Below, in pieces: positions 18,018-26,586 of a stretch of DNA of 64,000 bases. The number at the start of each line of letters is the position of its first letter. Within the stretch, counting starts at the first letter, position 1. Where the stretch lies: positions 34,583 through 98,582 of the forward strand of contig JADKHC010000021.1 in assembly GCA_016721945.1 (NCBI GenBank), read 5' to 3'. The translations under genes were made by a program, and so were the position numbers. Source of the DNA: Verrucomicrobiota bacterium (GTDB lineage: Bacteria > Verrucomicrobiota > Verrucomicrobiia > Opitutales > Opitutaceae). The notes under the pieces were generated by a model that ran no database searches, had not been told where the DNA came from, and worked only from the letters and a program-made list of their open reading frames with translations.

Positions 18018-19253
18018 ATGTTGATAACGAATTCGGATTCCGGTGGAAATCCCGACACGTTGCATCGATCAGAACGAACAGCCGTGAGCATACTTATCGT
18101 TGTTGAACCGGGCCTTGATGGCGTGTTTCGACATGTTCAAGGGCTTGTTGGCCATCTGTTAAAGGCCGATGCCCATGTTAGTCTGGCTTATTCTTCCCGG
18201 CGAATGGGTGCTGCTATGGGGAAACTCGTAGATCAAGTACGCCTTGCGGGCGGTGAGGTGGTGAACTTGGGTGTAACAAACCTATTAGAGGCCAGAGATA
18301 TCCGTGGACTTTTCCGTCTGGTTCGTTTGATCCGGCGGGTGCGCCCGGATGTTATACATGCTCATAGTTCGAAGGCGGGGGCTCTTGTCCGGTTCCTTGC
18401 GTTGTTTATGCGGGGACCGCGCTACTTTTATACGCCGCATGCCTATTATGGCATGGCTAAACCAAGGGTGTTTCGAGTGCGTTTCTTCAACTGGGTTGAA
18501 CGTATTTTAGGTCGGGTGGGGACTACGATCGCTATATCACACGATGAAGCCGAGTTTGCCCGCAATACCCTCCGGGTTCCGGCGGAACGTGTTCGTATTA
18601 TACACAACCCGGTCGACACGGAGCATTTTTGCCCGGCGACGCCGGAACAGCGACGCGTTGCTCGCGCAAAACTTGGTATTCCCGAGCGAGCTGTCGTGTT
18701 GGCGACAATCAGTCGGATGTGTTGGCAAAAAGATCCGGAAACAGCCTACGCGGGGATTTCCCCGGTTTGCGCGCAGAATCCCGACTTGGTGTTTCTTCAC
18801 CTCGGCTGGGGGAAATGGAAGGATTATCTGACGGAAAAAGGGGAGCAGCTTGGACTAGGTTCCCAGTTGAAAATAATGGATTACGTCGACGACCCGCGTG
18901 TGTTTTATCATGCGATCGATGGGCTTCTTGTTTCTTCGCGTTATGAGGCCGGATGGGCGCTTGTTTTTCTTGAGGCGATGGCCTGCAATCTTCCGTTGGT
19001 GGCATCGACCTGCTTGGGAATGTCTGATATTGGGCGCGCTGGTTTGTCGCACCTCTGGACGTTTGAGCCCGAAAATATACCCGGTTGCACCGAAGCCGTG
19101 CAGCAATGGTTAGTTTCTCATCGCGCAGGTATTCAGGGGTGCAATCACCGAGCTTTCGCGATCGAGCGATTGTCGCCTGGCCGGTGCTATGGCGCACTTT
19201 TTGAGCTTTATCGAAACGACTCGAATTTTATCAATGTTGCGCCATTGCAGTGA
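18018..19253 (+). CDS. Family 4 glycosyltransferase (tandem copy 2)
   Basis: The 411-aa GT-B enzyme is a paralogue of the gene just upstream. It has VVEPGLDGVFRHVQGLVGHL, RPDVIHAHSSKAGALVRFL, YTPHAYYGM and, in the donor domain, VSSRYEAGWALVFLEAMACN. A GTG at 18084 aligns with the start of copy 1, so the first 22 residues may not be translated. Copy 2 looks more GC-rich than copy 1, which suggests different origins or a duplication old enough for drift. Such pairs often add consecutive residues of one repeat unit. Confidence 0.87.
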   Translation: MLITNSDSGGNPDTLHRSERTAVSILIVVEPGLDGVFRHVQGLVGHLLKADAHVSLAYSSRRMGAAMGKLVDQVRLAGGEVVNLGVTNLLEARDIRGLFRLVRLIRRVRPDVIHAHSSKAGALVRFLALFMRGPRYFYTPHAYYGMAKPRVFRVRFFNWVERILGRVGTTIAISHDEAEFARNTLRVPAERVRIIHNPVDTEHFCPATPEQRRVARAKLGIPERAVVLATISRMCWQKDPETAYAGISPVCAQNPDLVFLHLGWGKWKDYLTEKGEQLGLGSQLKIMDYVDDPRVFYHAIDGLLVSSRYEAGWALVFLEAMACNLPLVASTCLGMSDIGRAGLSHLWTFEPENIPGCTEAVQQWLVSHRAGIQGCNHRAFAIERLSPGRCYGALFELYRNDSNFINVAPLQ

Positions 19254-19281
19254 CGCTTAAGCAAAATCCAACGAGTCAATC

Positions 19282-19776
19282 ATGGCCAGGAAATCACCCA
19301 ACGAGAGTCGCCGTCGCGGCTGGTTCAGGGATATGTTTGATCGGCCTTGGCGCGTTGTGGTTGGCCTTGTCGGATTGGTAGGTATCGGGCTTGCGACCTT
19401 CCTTTTGTTCCGACCTTCCAGCGATGTGCGCACACTGGGGTTGCCGCATTGGGAGATATTCCGGTGGATCGATGAACATGGTGTGTTTAGGAATCTGCCT
19501 GCGTTCGCCCTGCTGGCGGTGCCTTTTCTTTTGTTGGCGCGCGGCCGTCGACAACGCCGGATTGTCATTGTTTGGTTGGCGGGCTTTGTCGCTGTTACTG
19601 AGTTCGGTCAACTTGCGATCAGTACGCGGTGGTTTGATCTGAGGGATATTCTTTTCGGGTGGCTCGGCTTGGCTATTCTCTGGGCGGCAATGGAATTTGT
19701 CGCCTGGCGGCAGCGGTTAAAGTATCGCCGAATGTGTAGTGTCGGAGCACGGGGGCCCGCTAAATGCCGGGGGTAG
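19282..19776 (+). CDS. VanZ-like membrane protein
   Basis: The 164-aa protein has four hydrophobic segments (VVVGLVGLVGIGLATFLLF, LPAFALLAVPFLLLA, IVIVWLAGFVAVTEFGQ, LFGWLGLAILWAAMEF). EFGQLAISTRWFDLRDILFGWLG matches the conserved E-Q-...-R-...-D-...-N/G pattern of the VanZ family. VanZ-like proteins are common in exopolysaccharide and exosortase loci, where their role is unknown. It lies 28 nt after the GT4 gene and ahead of the second polymerase/ligase. Confidence 0.72.
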   Translation: MARKSPNESRRRGWFRDMFDRPWRVVVGLVGLVGIGLATFLLFRPSSDVRTLGLPHWEIFRWIDEHGVFRNLPAFALLAVPFLLLARGRRQRRIVIVWLAGFVAVTEFGQLAISTRWFDLRDILFGWLGLAILWAAMEFVAWRQRLKYRRMCSVGARGPAKCRG

Positions 19777-19924
19777 TGGCGTGTTGTTTGGAAGCGCGAA
19801 GGGCTGCATCCAACTAAATCCCATGCAAAATGAATCTCGGAATGCGCCAAAGAGAGTCGGTGTCCTTCGAGGTATTGGGATTTGATCTTAGAAGTCAGTG
19901 ATAACAATTAGTTCCTAGTTTATC

Positions 19925-21145
19925 GTGTATACTGATAATACTGAAGTGGCCAATATTTCGAGATGGCTCAACGCGGTCCGTAACTACGGTCCGATTACTT
20001 TGTGCGCGATAGCAGGTTTCCTTTCGGCGTTTACCGTTTCGATGGTCGGCCTTCTGCCTGTTGGCGAATTGGTCCTGGCGTTGGTTTTCCCTTGGGTGCT
20101 GGTTCGTTCCATTGCTTATCATGGCTGGCCCGCACGATTGCAGCAATTGGGCTGGTATAAGCTGTTGTTTGTATTGATCGGCGTTATGGCGATGGGTTAT
20201 ATCGGCAGCGATCTCTATCGTGGCACGGGTAGTGGCAATTTGATCCGTGGCTGGGCTCGTGTGGGATTTCTTGCAATCGATTTTGTAACGATTGCTTACT
20301 TGATCGATAGTTCTTGGCGGCGCCTGTTTGTTTTTGTGTTCGCACTCTATCTTGGGAATAGTCTCAACGCTCTGCTGGCTGGCCCGCTGATGGGTGAGTG
20401 GTGGAAATTCGGGGTGGGGTATACTTTGACTGCGATCGGGCTGTTTGCCGTAGCAGGGAGGAATCCCTTCTTGCAAGTAACCGTGGCTCTTATTCTTGGT
20501 TTGCTGAGTCTCGGTCTGGGGGCGCGCAGTCTCGGCAGTATCTGTCTTCTGGCGGCAGGCTTATTCTGGTTGCGCTATGCACGCGGTGTACTTCGACCGC
20601 TCGCGTTTGTTGTCATGCTTGGTGCGTTAGCTGGGATGTTTACGGCGGCTAATACAGTGTTTATAGAGAATCAGGATCACGCCGGCTCCAACATGGAACG
20701 TCAGAGTATGATTGAAACCGCTGCCGAGGCCTTCATCAGCTCACCGTTGGTCGGGCAGGGGTCGTGGTTTACCGCATCACGGATCAGTCGTCTTGAAGAA
20801 CGAATGGAGCGAAAAGATCCGACCTTTCGCGGTTACAGTGAGGAGGAGGTGCGCAAGATATCCATTCATTCGCAACTGCTCGTCGCGCTGGCTGAAGGAG
20901 GGGTTTTAGGCGGACTCTTTTTTGTTTTCCTGGGAATGTTATTACTGAAGACGCTGCGCACGCTGGTAAACAATCCCATGCCGCATCGCTCGTTTCTCTT
21001 TTATTTGGTTATAGCTGGGCTGTGGAATCTTTGCATGTCGCCATTTTCAGGGGTCACCCGGATCGAAATAGCTCTCGTGGTTTGTGCGTGCCTTCTGGTC
21101 ATCTTGCAGCAACAGGGCGAGCTTTCGGAGGACTACAGTGAGTAA
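19925..21145 (+). CDS. O-antigen ligase/polymerase family membrane protein
   Basis: The 406-aa protein has about 10-12 membrane segments and a large loop near residues 240-320. That loop reads ISSPLVGQGSWF, then SRISRLEE, then SIHSQLLVALAEGGVLGGLFF. The H-x8-E-G-G pattern after the loop is the Wzy_C signature of O-antigen ligases (WaaL) and polymerases. It is the second polymerase-type protein in the locus, after the one at 9074-10354. I kept the GTG at 19925 as start, but the N-terminus is uncertain. Its last 8 nt overlap the GTG of the next gene. Confidence 0.8.
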   Translation: MYTDNTEVANISRWLNAVRNYGPITLCAIAGFLSAFTVSMVGLLPVGELVLALVFPWVLVRSIAYHGWPARLQQLGWYKLLFVLIGVMAMGYIGSDLYRGTGSGNLIRGWARVGFLAIDFVTIAYLIDSSWRRLFVFVFALYLGNSLNALLAGPLMGEWWKFGVGYTLTAIGLFAVAGRNPFLQVTVALILGLLSLGLGARSLGSICLLAAGLFWLRYARGVLRPLAFVVMLGALAGMFTAANTVFIENQDHAGSNMERQSMIETAAEAFISSPLVGQGSWFTASRISRLEERMERKDPTFRGYSEEEVRKISIHSQLLVALAEGGVLGGLFFVFLGMLLLKTLRTLVNNPMPHRSFLFYLVIAGLWNLCMSPFSGVTRIEIALVVCACLLVILQQQGELSEDYSE

Positions 21146-22274
21146 ACGACTTTTGTTTGTGGGCGTTAGTTCGATGAAGGACCACGCCGGGCAATATAAG
21201 CTCTATTTTCTCGCGGATGCTTTTGGTCGGCGTGGCATTCCGGTCACAGTTTTGGTGCCAGATATCGAGGAAAATAGGGCATTTTTCATCAACCGGCCGC
21301 ACGTTCAAACTCATTTTTACCCGCCCTCGCATTCGTTGGCGGATGTCTGGCGGAAATCGAGTTTTGTCAATCAAGGCACTTGGTCGGCGATCTGGGTGGT
21401 CGGGGTTGGATTGCGTAGCTTAGTTATACGCAGTAGTTCGTCTAAAACGGTCCCGATTATTAAAGACTTCGACGAATTTCCTTCGATGATCGGGAGTTTT
21501 GGCTTCTTTCGGCGTTGGTATCTGCGCTGGATCGAACGCCGGTTAGTGTTGCAAGCCCAAGGGTTCACCTGCGCATCAGCTTTTCTAGAAAATACCGTCC
21601 GTAGTCAGCGACCGGATATTGGAGATCGACTGTTGCGTCTGCCAGTCGCCATCAGCGCTGATGAACACGTGGTTGATCCCGTTATTGTTTCCCGGTTGCG
21701 CCAGGTTGCGGCAGGGCGTCCGGTCTTTTTGTACGTGGGATCGGTCAATCGGTTTTATGAAGATCAGCTCGATGAGATTATCGCGCTGGCCGAGGTTCTG
21801 CATCGCCGCGGTTCATCGGCGCGGTTGAGGCTCGTCGGAGGTGGACCAGACCTTGATTACTTCAAGGCCAAAGCCTCAAAGGCGCAGGTTGGCGACACCT
21901 TGGAATTTGTGGGGCACGTCCGACGTGAAGAGCTCGCCTCGCACATGGATGCGGCGCAAGTGCTCGTGTTTCCTTTTGCCGCGAATGCTTTCAACCTATC
22001 GCGCTGCCCGACGAAAGCGTTCAATTATGCGGCAGCCAATCGTCCCGTTGTTACCAATCGTACGGGGGAGGTCGCGGCATTGTTAGGTGAGTCGGCGTTG
22101 TACTATCCCGAGCACGACGCGGAAGCTCTCGCCAGCCTTTGCGAACAAGCGCTTGCTCGCAGCACCGGCTACGAAAATGGAATACCGTTCGCGACTTTGA
22201 CTTGGGACGCCCGGGCTGACCAGTTCAGTCAATGGCTCGCCGACAGGAACTGGCTGCCAGAGGCAATAGTTTGA
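21138..22274 (+). CDS. Family 4 glycosyltransferase
   Basis: The 378-aa GT-B enzyme starts at a GTG inside the end of the preceding gene (KRLLFVGVSSMKDHAGQYKL). The donor domain has FLYVGSVNRFYEDQLDEI, LRLVGGGPDLDYFKAKA and LVFPFAANAFNLSRCPTKAFNYAAANRP, in which the usual E-x7-E is replaced by a Lys-containing motif. The 8-nt overlap implies translational coupling. It is the last + strand gene of the EPS locus; 46 nt later the minus-strand flippase gene ends. Confidence 0.83.
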   Translation: MSKRLLFVGVSSMKDHAGQYKLYFLADAFGRRGIPVTVLVPDIEENRAFFINRPHVQTHFYPPSHSLADVWRKSSFVNQGTWSAIWVVGVGLRSLVIRSSSSKTVPIIKDFDEFPSMIGSFGFFRRWYLRWIERRLVLQAQGFTCASAFLENTVRSQRPDIGDRLLRLPVAISADEHVVDPVIVSRLRQVAAGRPVFLYVGSVNRFYEDQLDEIIALAEVLHRRGSSARLRLVGGGPDLDYFKAKASKAQVGDTLEFVGHVRREELASHMDAAQVLVFPFAANAFNLSRCPTKAFNYAAANRPVVTNRTGEVAALLGESALYYPEHDAEALASLCEQALARSTGYENGIPFATLTWDARADQFSQWLADRNWLPEAIV

Positions 22275-22320
22275 TCGATAGAAAGATGCTCGCGGCAGGA
22301 ATCCCTGCGTTATCTGAGCT

Positions 22321-23688
22321 CTATTTCGTAAGCATTCCGCTGACGAATGTATGCAAGAAGCGAATGGTAGCTGCGGGCGAGATTAGGGCTAGAAACGCGT
22401 GGAATTGCGCGCGGCTCGCGCGACGCAGAGCCGGGACAATCAAGGCGATTCCATAAAAGCCGAACCATTGAGCTGCGGTCATGGCTATTGCCGCACCAAT
22501 GGCACCGTAGCGCGGAACCAGTAGGTAGGTCAGGGTGAGCTGCAGTAGGGTTATTGCGGATACGGAGGGTAGATCGAGGATGAGTTTTCCGCGTGTTACC
22601 CAGAACTGGGAGCGCGCGATCGCGGAGAAAACTACCGGTCCGGACCAAAACAGAATTACCATGACAAGGGCCGAAGGTGCGTACGCAGGGCCAAAAAGCA
22701 GGGGAACGGCGAAGGGAGCGGTGAGTGTTACTGCGGTTGCGGCAATAAAGCCGACGAGTAAACTGGCGTTCGCATAGAGTTGGATCGCTTGCTCGGCGCG
22801 TACAGGATTTGTTTTTTGCTGCGAGACGATGCGCGGCAAGAGAACGGCGGCGACTATAACTGATATAGACCACCAAATCTCAGTGATGCGCAGTGCGGCG
22901 TTTAGATAACCGGCCTCGGCGATGTTAGGGGCAAGACTCTTTACGGCCATCACCATGATGCGGTCTGCGGTTGAGCCGAGTATGACCATGAGAACGGCGG
23001 GCCAGCCTTCGCGAAACCAGGCTCTGATCTGAGTGCGTTCTGGGCGGTAGGCAAACTCGTGACCGTGCAAGCGTCGAAGCAACCAGACTACCGCTCCATA
23101 AGTAATCGCCCATTCCGCCAGCGCCATGATGGCGAAGGTCGTAACTCGTGCGTTGCACAACACGAGTGCCACACGGCTCACCAGCGACAAAATCCATACC
23201 GCGTTTCGCGTCCAGACGAGCGGACGTGCCTGCCCAACACTTTCAAACCATATTTCGCAGGAGAAAAAAGCTTGAGGTAATGCCATCCAAACGACGATCA
23301 ACGTAAGCTGTCGTGTTTCCTCATCTGGTGCCAATTGGCCGGCGAGGGCAGAAAGTCCCAGTGCCACAGCGAAAGCCAGCGCGAGACCGAGACTCACGCT
23401 AGAGCCAATAATCTTTCCCGCGTCGCCAGGCCTGGACGCGAGATCGCGCCGGATCATGCGATCGAAGCCGAGCATGACACCTTCCTTGGCGAGAGTCGCC
23501 AGTCCGATGGCAGCGCCGTAACTGCCATAATGTTCAGGGCCGAGATGACGGGCGATCAAGATACCCATGCTGACACCGCCAACCGCTTTCAGCCCACGCT
23601 CTGCGATCAACCATGCGATGTTGTGAGCTGCCTTCGGCTGGTTGCGTCCTGGCGGCACGTTGAGAGGGGAATCGAGAGCGGTGCTCAT
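22321..23688 (-). CDS. Second polysaccharide flippase (Wzx/MurJ-like MOP family)
   Basis: The 455-aa protein is highly hydrophobic, with about 12-14 membrane segments. NIAWLIAERGLKAVGGVSMGILIARHLGPEHYG at the N-terminus and the GYLNAALRITEIWW region are typical of polysaccharide flippases. It is GC-richer than the flippase at 7659. Its ATG overlaps the stop of the GT4 gene upstream (ATGA, 23685-23688), so the pair is co-translated. Two flippases in one locus suggest either two polymers or a merged locus. Confidence 0.85.
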   Translation of the reverse strand: MSTALDSPLNVPPGRNQPKAAHNIAWLIAERGLKAVGGVSMGILIARHLGPEHYGSYGAAIGLATLAKEGVMLGFDRMIRRDLASRPGDAGKIIGSSVSLGLALAFAVALGLSALAGQLAPDEETRQLTLIVVWMALPQAFFSCEIWFESVGQARPLVWTRNAVWILSLVSRVALVLCNARVTTFAIMALAEWAITYGAVVWLLRRLHGHEFAYRPERTQIRAWFREGWPAVLMVILGSTADRIMVMAVKSLAPNIAEAGYLNAALRITEIWWSISVIVAAVLLPRIVSQQKTNPVRAEQAIQLYANASLLVGFIAATAVTLTAPFAVPLLFGPAYAPSALVMVILFWSGPVVFSAIARSQFWVTRGKLILDLPSVSAITLLQLTLTYLLVPRYGAIGAAIAMTAAQWFGFYGIALIVPALRRASRAQFHAFLALISPAATIRFLHTFVSGMLTK

Positions 23689-24956
23689 GCAGGAATGCCT
23701 CGCTGGGGCAAATTAGCCGCGGCTGCGCTACCATTTAATTTAGTGCTTAGCAGAAGGTTGTAGAAAGACTCGATTCGTGAGGTATGGGCTGCGAGTGTGA
23801 GCGGCTTTTCCCAATAAGATCGGTAAGCTTCGGTGCCGAGCCGGCCTGTCACATGATCGTCTGCGAGAGCTGCCATTTGAACAACCAGGTCTTCGACCGA
23901 GTTGTGAGCAAACAGGAGGCCGTTCTTCTCGTGATGTACAAACTCCTCCGCGGCAGTGCCTCGCGACGCGATGACAGGGATTCCGCGCGCTAGTGCCTCG
24001 GCCGCCGACAGGCCGAACGTCTCGCGGTAGACCGAAGGAAAGACGAAGGCGCGCGCCTGCCCGAGTTTTTTAACGATGTCAGCTGGTTCTAGCCAGCCGG
24101 TGAAGACTGCGTTGGGGTTTATGCGGCGCAGTTCTGCTTCGAGCGGTCCTGTCCCGCAGAATACGACCGGCACACCCAAGCGCGCGGCTGCTTCTGCGAG
24201 CAGCTGCGGCCCCTTGTAAGCTTCAAGTCGCCCCGTGAAAACGAAGGCCCGGTTTTGCGCCACATTCACCGGCGGTTGTTGCTCGATGGCTACGACGTTT
24301 GGAACGACTTCGATCCGGGCTTGAGGCGGTAGGTCGCGGCGAGCAAGGGTTGCGCAGGTTTCTGAGACGGCTGCGTAGGCCGTGAGTCGGCGGGGAATTT
24401 GAGCGACTCGGTTTTGCAACCAGGTTCGCGCGACGCGCCAAATCTTATGCGCAAACTTTCGCGAGTCACAGTGACACGAAAGACAGGCGCGGCTTAGGGC
24501 ATGGTGATTACAGATGGTTGCCCTTGGGAAAATAAAATACGCGCCGTTCGGGCAGGTGATAAAATAGTCGTGCAGCGAAAGCAAAGTGAGAAAACCTGCT
24601 CTTAACGAAGCATGAAGTACCGATGCGGTGAGGGCGCTCGAGTAGAGGTGGGCGTGGACCACGGTCTCTTGTGGATTGAGACCGGCCAAAACCACACGCA
24701 ATCGCTTAGCTGCCTCCCGATTCCACAACCCGCGAAAAGCCGCTAGCAAAGATCCTTGTTCTTGTCGGAGCCACGTACTTCCGAGGCAAATGACGGTAAC
24801 ACCGCGCAGCGATTGCACTTCGGGCGAAACCGGGCCGAAGGCTGTAAATAATATCACACGATGTCCGGCCGCTGCGAGCGCTCCTGCACTGTCAAACGCC
24901 ACCCGGTCAGCTCCACCTCGTATGTAGGCGGCGTCGTTAAGGATTACAATGTTCAC
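23685..24956 (-). CDS. Family 4 glycosyltransferase with Cys-rich insert
   Basis: The 423-aa GT-B enzyme starts at a GTG (NIVILNDAAYIRGGADRVAF). This aligns with the start of the GT4 at 13611, so I prefer it to an ATG 39 codons upstream. It shares HDYFITCPNGAYF, the CLSCHC cysteine cluster and a following KIWRVARTWL segment with that protein. The donor domain has FVFTGRLEAYKGPQLLAEAA and FPSVYRETFGLSAAEALARG (E-x7-E). It is the upstream partner of the second flippase gene and probably builds the repeat unit that protein exports. Confidence 0.86.
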   Translation of the reverse strand: MNIVILNDAAYIRGGADRVAFDSAGALAAAGHRVILFTAFGPVSPEVQSLRGVTVICLGSTWLRQEQGSLLAAFRGLWNREAAKRLRVVLAGLNPQETVVHAHLYSSALTASVLHASLRAGFLTLLSLHDYFITCPNGAYFIFPRATICNHHALSRACLSCHCDSRKFAHKIWRVARTWLQNRVAQIPRRLTAYAAVSETCATLARRDLPPQARIEVVPNVVAIEQQPPVNVAQNRAFVFTGRLEAYKGPQLLAEAAARLGVPVVFCGTGPLEAELRRINPNAVFTGWLEPADIVKKLGQARAFVFPSVYRETFGLSAAEALARGIPVIASRGTAAEEFVHHEKNGLLFAHNSVEDLVVQMAALADDHVTGRLGTEAYRSYWEKPLTLAAHTSRIESFYNLLLSTKLNGSAAAANLPQRGIPA

Positions 24957-25111
24957 GCTTGGTTCGTGACGTGCGCGCCCCCTGACAAGGGGAAATCTAG
25001 TCGTTGCGCTCTGAATACAAAATACATCACTAGCATAAAAACGATGCGTTTTGCCCAACTCAACCCTTAACAAGCCGCATTGGATTGGTTGTGGTTAGCG
25101 TTGCGAAATGC

Positions 25112-26197
25112 TCAGCTCGTCGGTCTCAAGACATCCTCGATGGCAGTTAACACCGTAGCCGATGTGATGTTCTGCAAGCATTCGGCATGAGCGCGCGAAC
25201 ACTGCCAATTACATCCGAAACACGGTAGCGGATGGGAAACCCACTGCTGCCGAGGGCTGCGCTGCCACGGGCCGAAGTCGCCAAATTGTCCACCACCAAT
25301 CAAACATACGGTCGGCGTGTCTGAGGCGACCGCCAGATGAGCGGCAAAGGTGTCGACCGTGAGGACCAAGGTTGCGGTCCCTACGGCGGTCGCTAACTCA
25401 GGAAGGGTTCCCGAACAAACAGTCACGTCAACGGGGCCTTGCGCCTGAACTATGCGGGCAAGCTTTCTGGCTCTGTCGATTTGATCGGGTCCGACCCATA
25501 GTTCGAATTTTAGGCCTCGATTGCTGAGCGCGGCGACGGCCTCGGTCCAGGCGGTATCATTCCAATCCTTTATCTGGGCTGAGCTAAAGGGCGCGATGAC
25601 CACGCAGGGACGAGGTTTTTTATCGGCGCGGGCTATTGTGGGCAAGAGCTCTCGGATCAGGGCTGGTGTTAGACCTGCGCCGACCAGGATTGAATAATGC
25701 CGCACGATTTCATGCGGAACGAAACCTTGTAATTGGTTATGCACGATACGCCACGACAGTGCGCGGACATCGGCTGCGTCCGCTTGCGCGAGAACGAAGT
25801 CGCGTATGGGCTCGGGCGAATGGCGCAGGCAGATCAAGGTGCGTGTTCGATAAATTGCGAGCAAGCGCATGACCGATAAGGCGCGTCGCAATTTGGCGAG
25901 CAGTCCGCTGGGCTCGAACACTAAGCTCTCCGTGTCGCAATCCGGGGCACGCCATGCTCTCAGTGCTTTAGTTTCGCTGGAGGTCCAGACGACGACTGAA
26001 CCGCCGCGAGCGTGCGTGGTAGTTATTATGGCGGCAATGGCTGGTTCGGCCATGAACCAATCACCCAGGCGATCAACCTTGTAGATGAGGACGTCGACCG
26101 TCCGCCTTTGGCCTAAGAGGGCGGCGAGGCAGCGTGCGAGACGGGTGGCAAGACCGCAGACCAACCAGCCGAATGCCTTGATAGCTTTAGTCGCCAT
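25112..26197 (-). CDS. Family 9 glycosyltransferase (heptosyltransferase-like)
   Basis: The 361-aa protein opens with a hydrophobic stretch and VLIYKVDRLGDWFMAEPAIAA, matching the GT9 start (I-x-x-x-LGD). The second domain has VVIAPFSSAQIKDWNDTAW, LVLTVDTFAAHLAVASDTPTV and LIGGGQFGDFGPW, the conserved D-T/S-x-x-x-H-L-A and GG-x-x-x-x-x-x-P elements. A Cys-rich segment near the end (CFGCNWQC) is common in GT9 proteins. It may add a heptose or hexose to LPS core or to the EPS. It heads the minus-strand EPS block, 155 nt from the GT4 start. Confidence 0.82.
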   Translation of the reverse strand: MATKAIKAFGWLVCGLATRLARCLAALLGQRRTVDVLIYKVDRLGDWFMAEPAIAAIITTTHARGGSVVVWTSSETKALRAWRAPDCDTESLVFEPSGLLAKLRRALSVMRLLAIYRTRTLICLRHSPEPIRDFVLAQADAADVRALSWRIVHNQLQGFVPHEIVRHYSILVGAGLTPALIRELLPTIARADKKPRPCVVIAPFSSAQIKDWNDTAWTEAVAALSNRGLKFELWVGPDQIDRARKLARIVQAQGPVDVTVCSGTLPELATAVGTATLVLTVDTFAAHLAVASDTPTVCLIGGGQFGDFGPWQRSPRQQWVSHPLPCFGCNWQCSRAHAECLQNITSATVLTAIEDVLRPTS

Positions 26198-26586
26198 GGG
26201 GCAAATCGTCGGGCGCGTTATCGTGTTTCATCGCGAAGTCGTGCCTTGTAAAAGTCTGCTTCCCTCGCGCGAAAGCTGGCGTGTTTAGGTGCGAAGACGG
26301 CGAGGGCCGACGAAACGAGGCTGGGCCGAGACAACGTTTAAGCAGCCATGACGAGAGTCGTGAAGCTTTTGGGGAAACAGGCATCGCTCTGTTTAAACGG
26401 GAAATAGAAATGCCTCCATGGGGTCGATTGAGTAGAAACCGCCAAAGGAAGAGAGTGGGCGGAAAGCATCAAGAAGATTTGATGAAGCACGACCGTCATA
26501 TCCCGCGAATGCGCAGCGCGGTCTTGTTGGTAACGAAAACAGCGGGGTGTTTTCGTATAATATTAACAAACTGTGTTTCGTTATCG
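26198..26586. other. Intergenic region between GH39-like and GT9 genes
   Basis: No coding region is supported. It holds the 5' region of the GT9 gene and the 3' region of the GH39-like gene, both on the minus strand. A perfect inverted repeat at 26533-26556 (acgaaaaca, 6-nt loop, tgttttcgt) lies about 30 nt after the GH39-like stop. It lacks a U-tract, so it is at best a weak or protein-assisted terminator. Confidence 0.45.

Noticed and set aside
26533..26556. Rho-independent terminator of the GH39-like gene
   Set aside because: The stem is perfect but no U-tract follows on the minus strand, and the stem itself is AT-rich.
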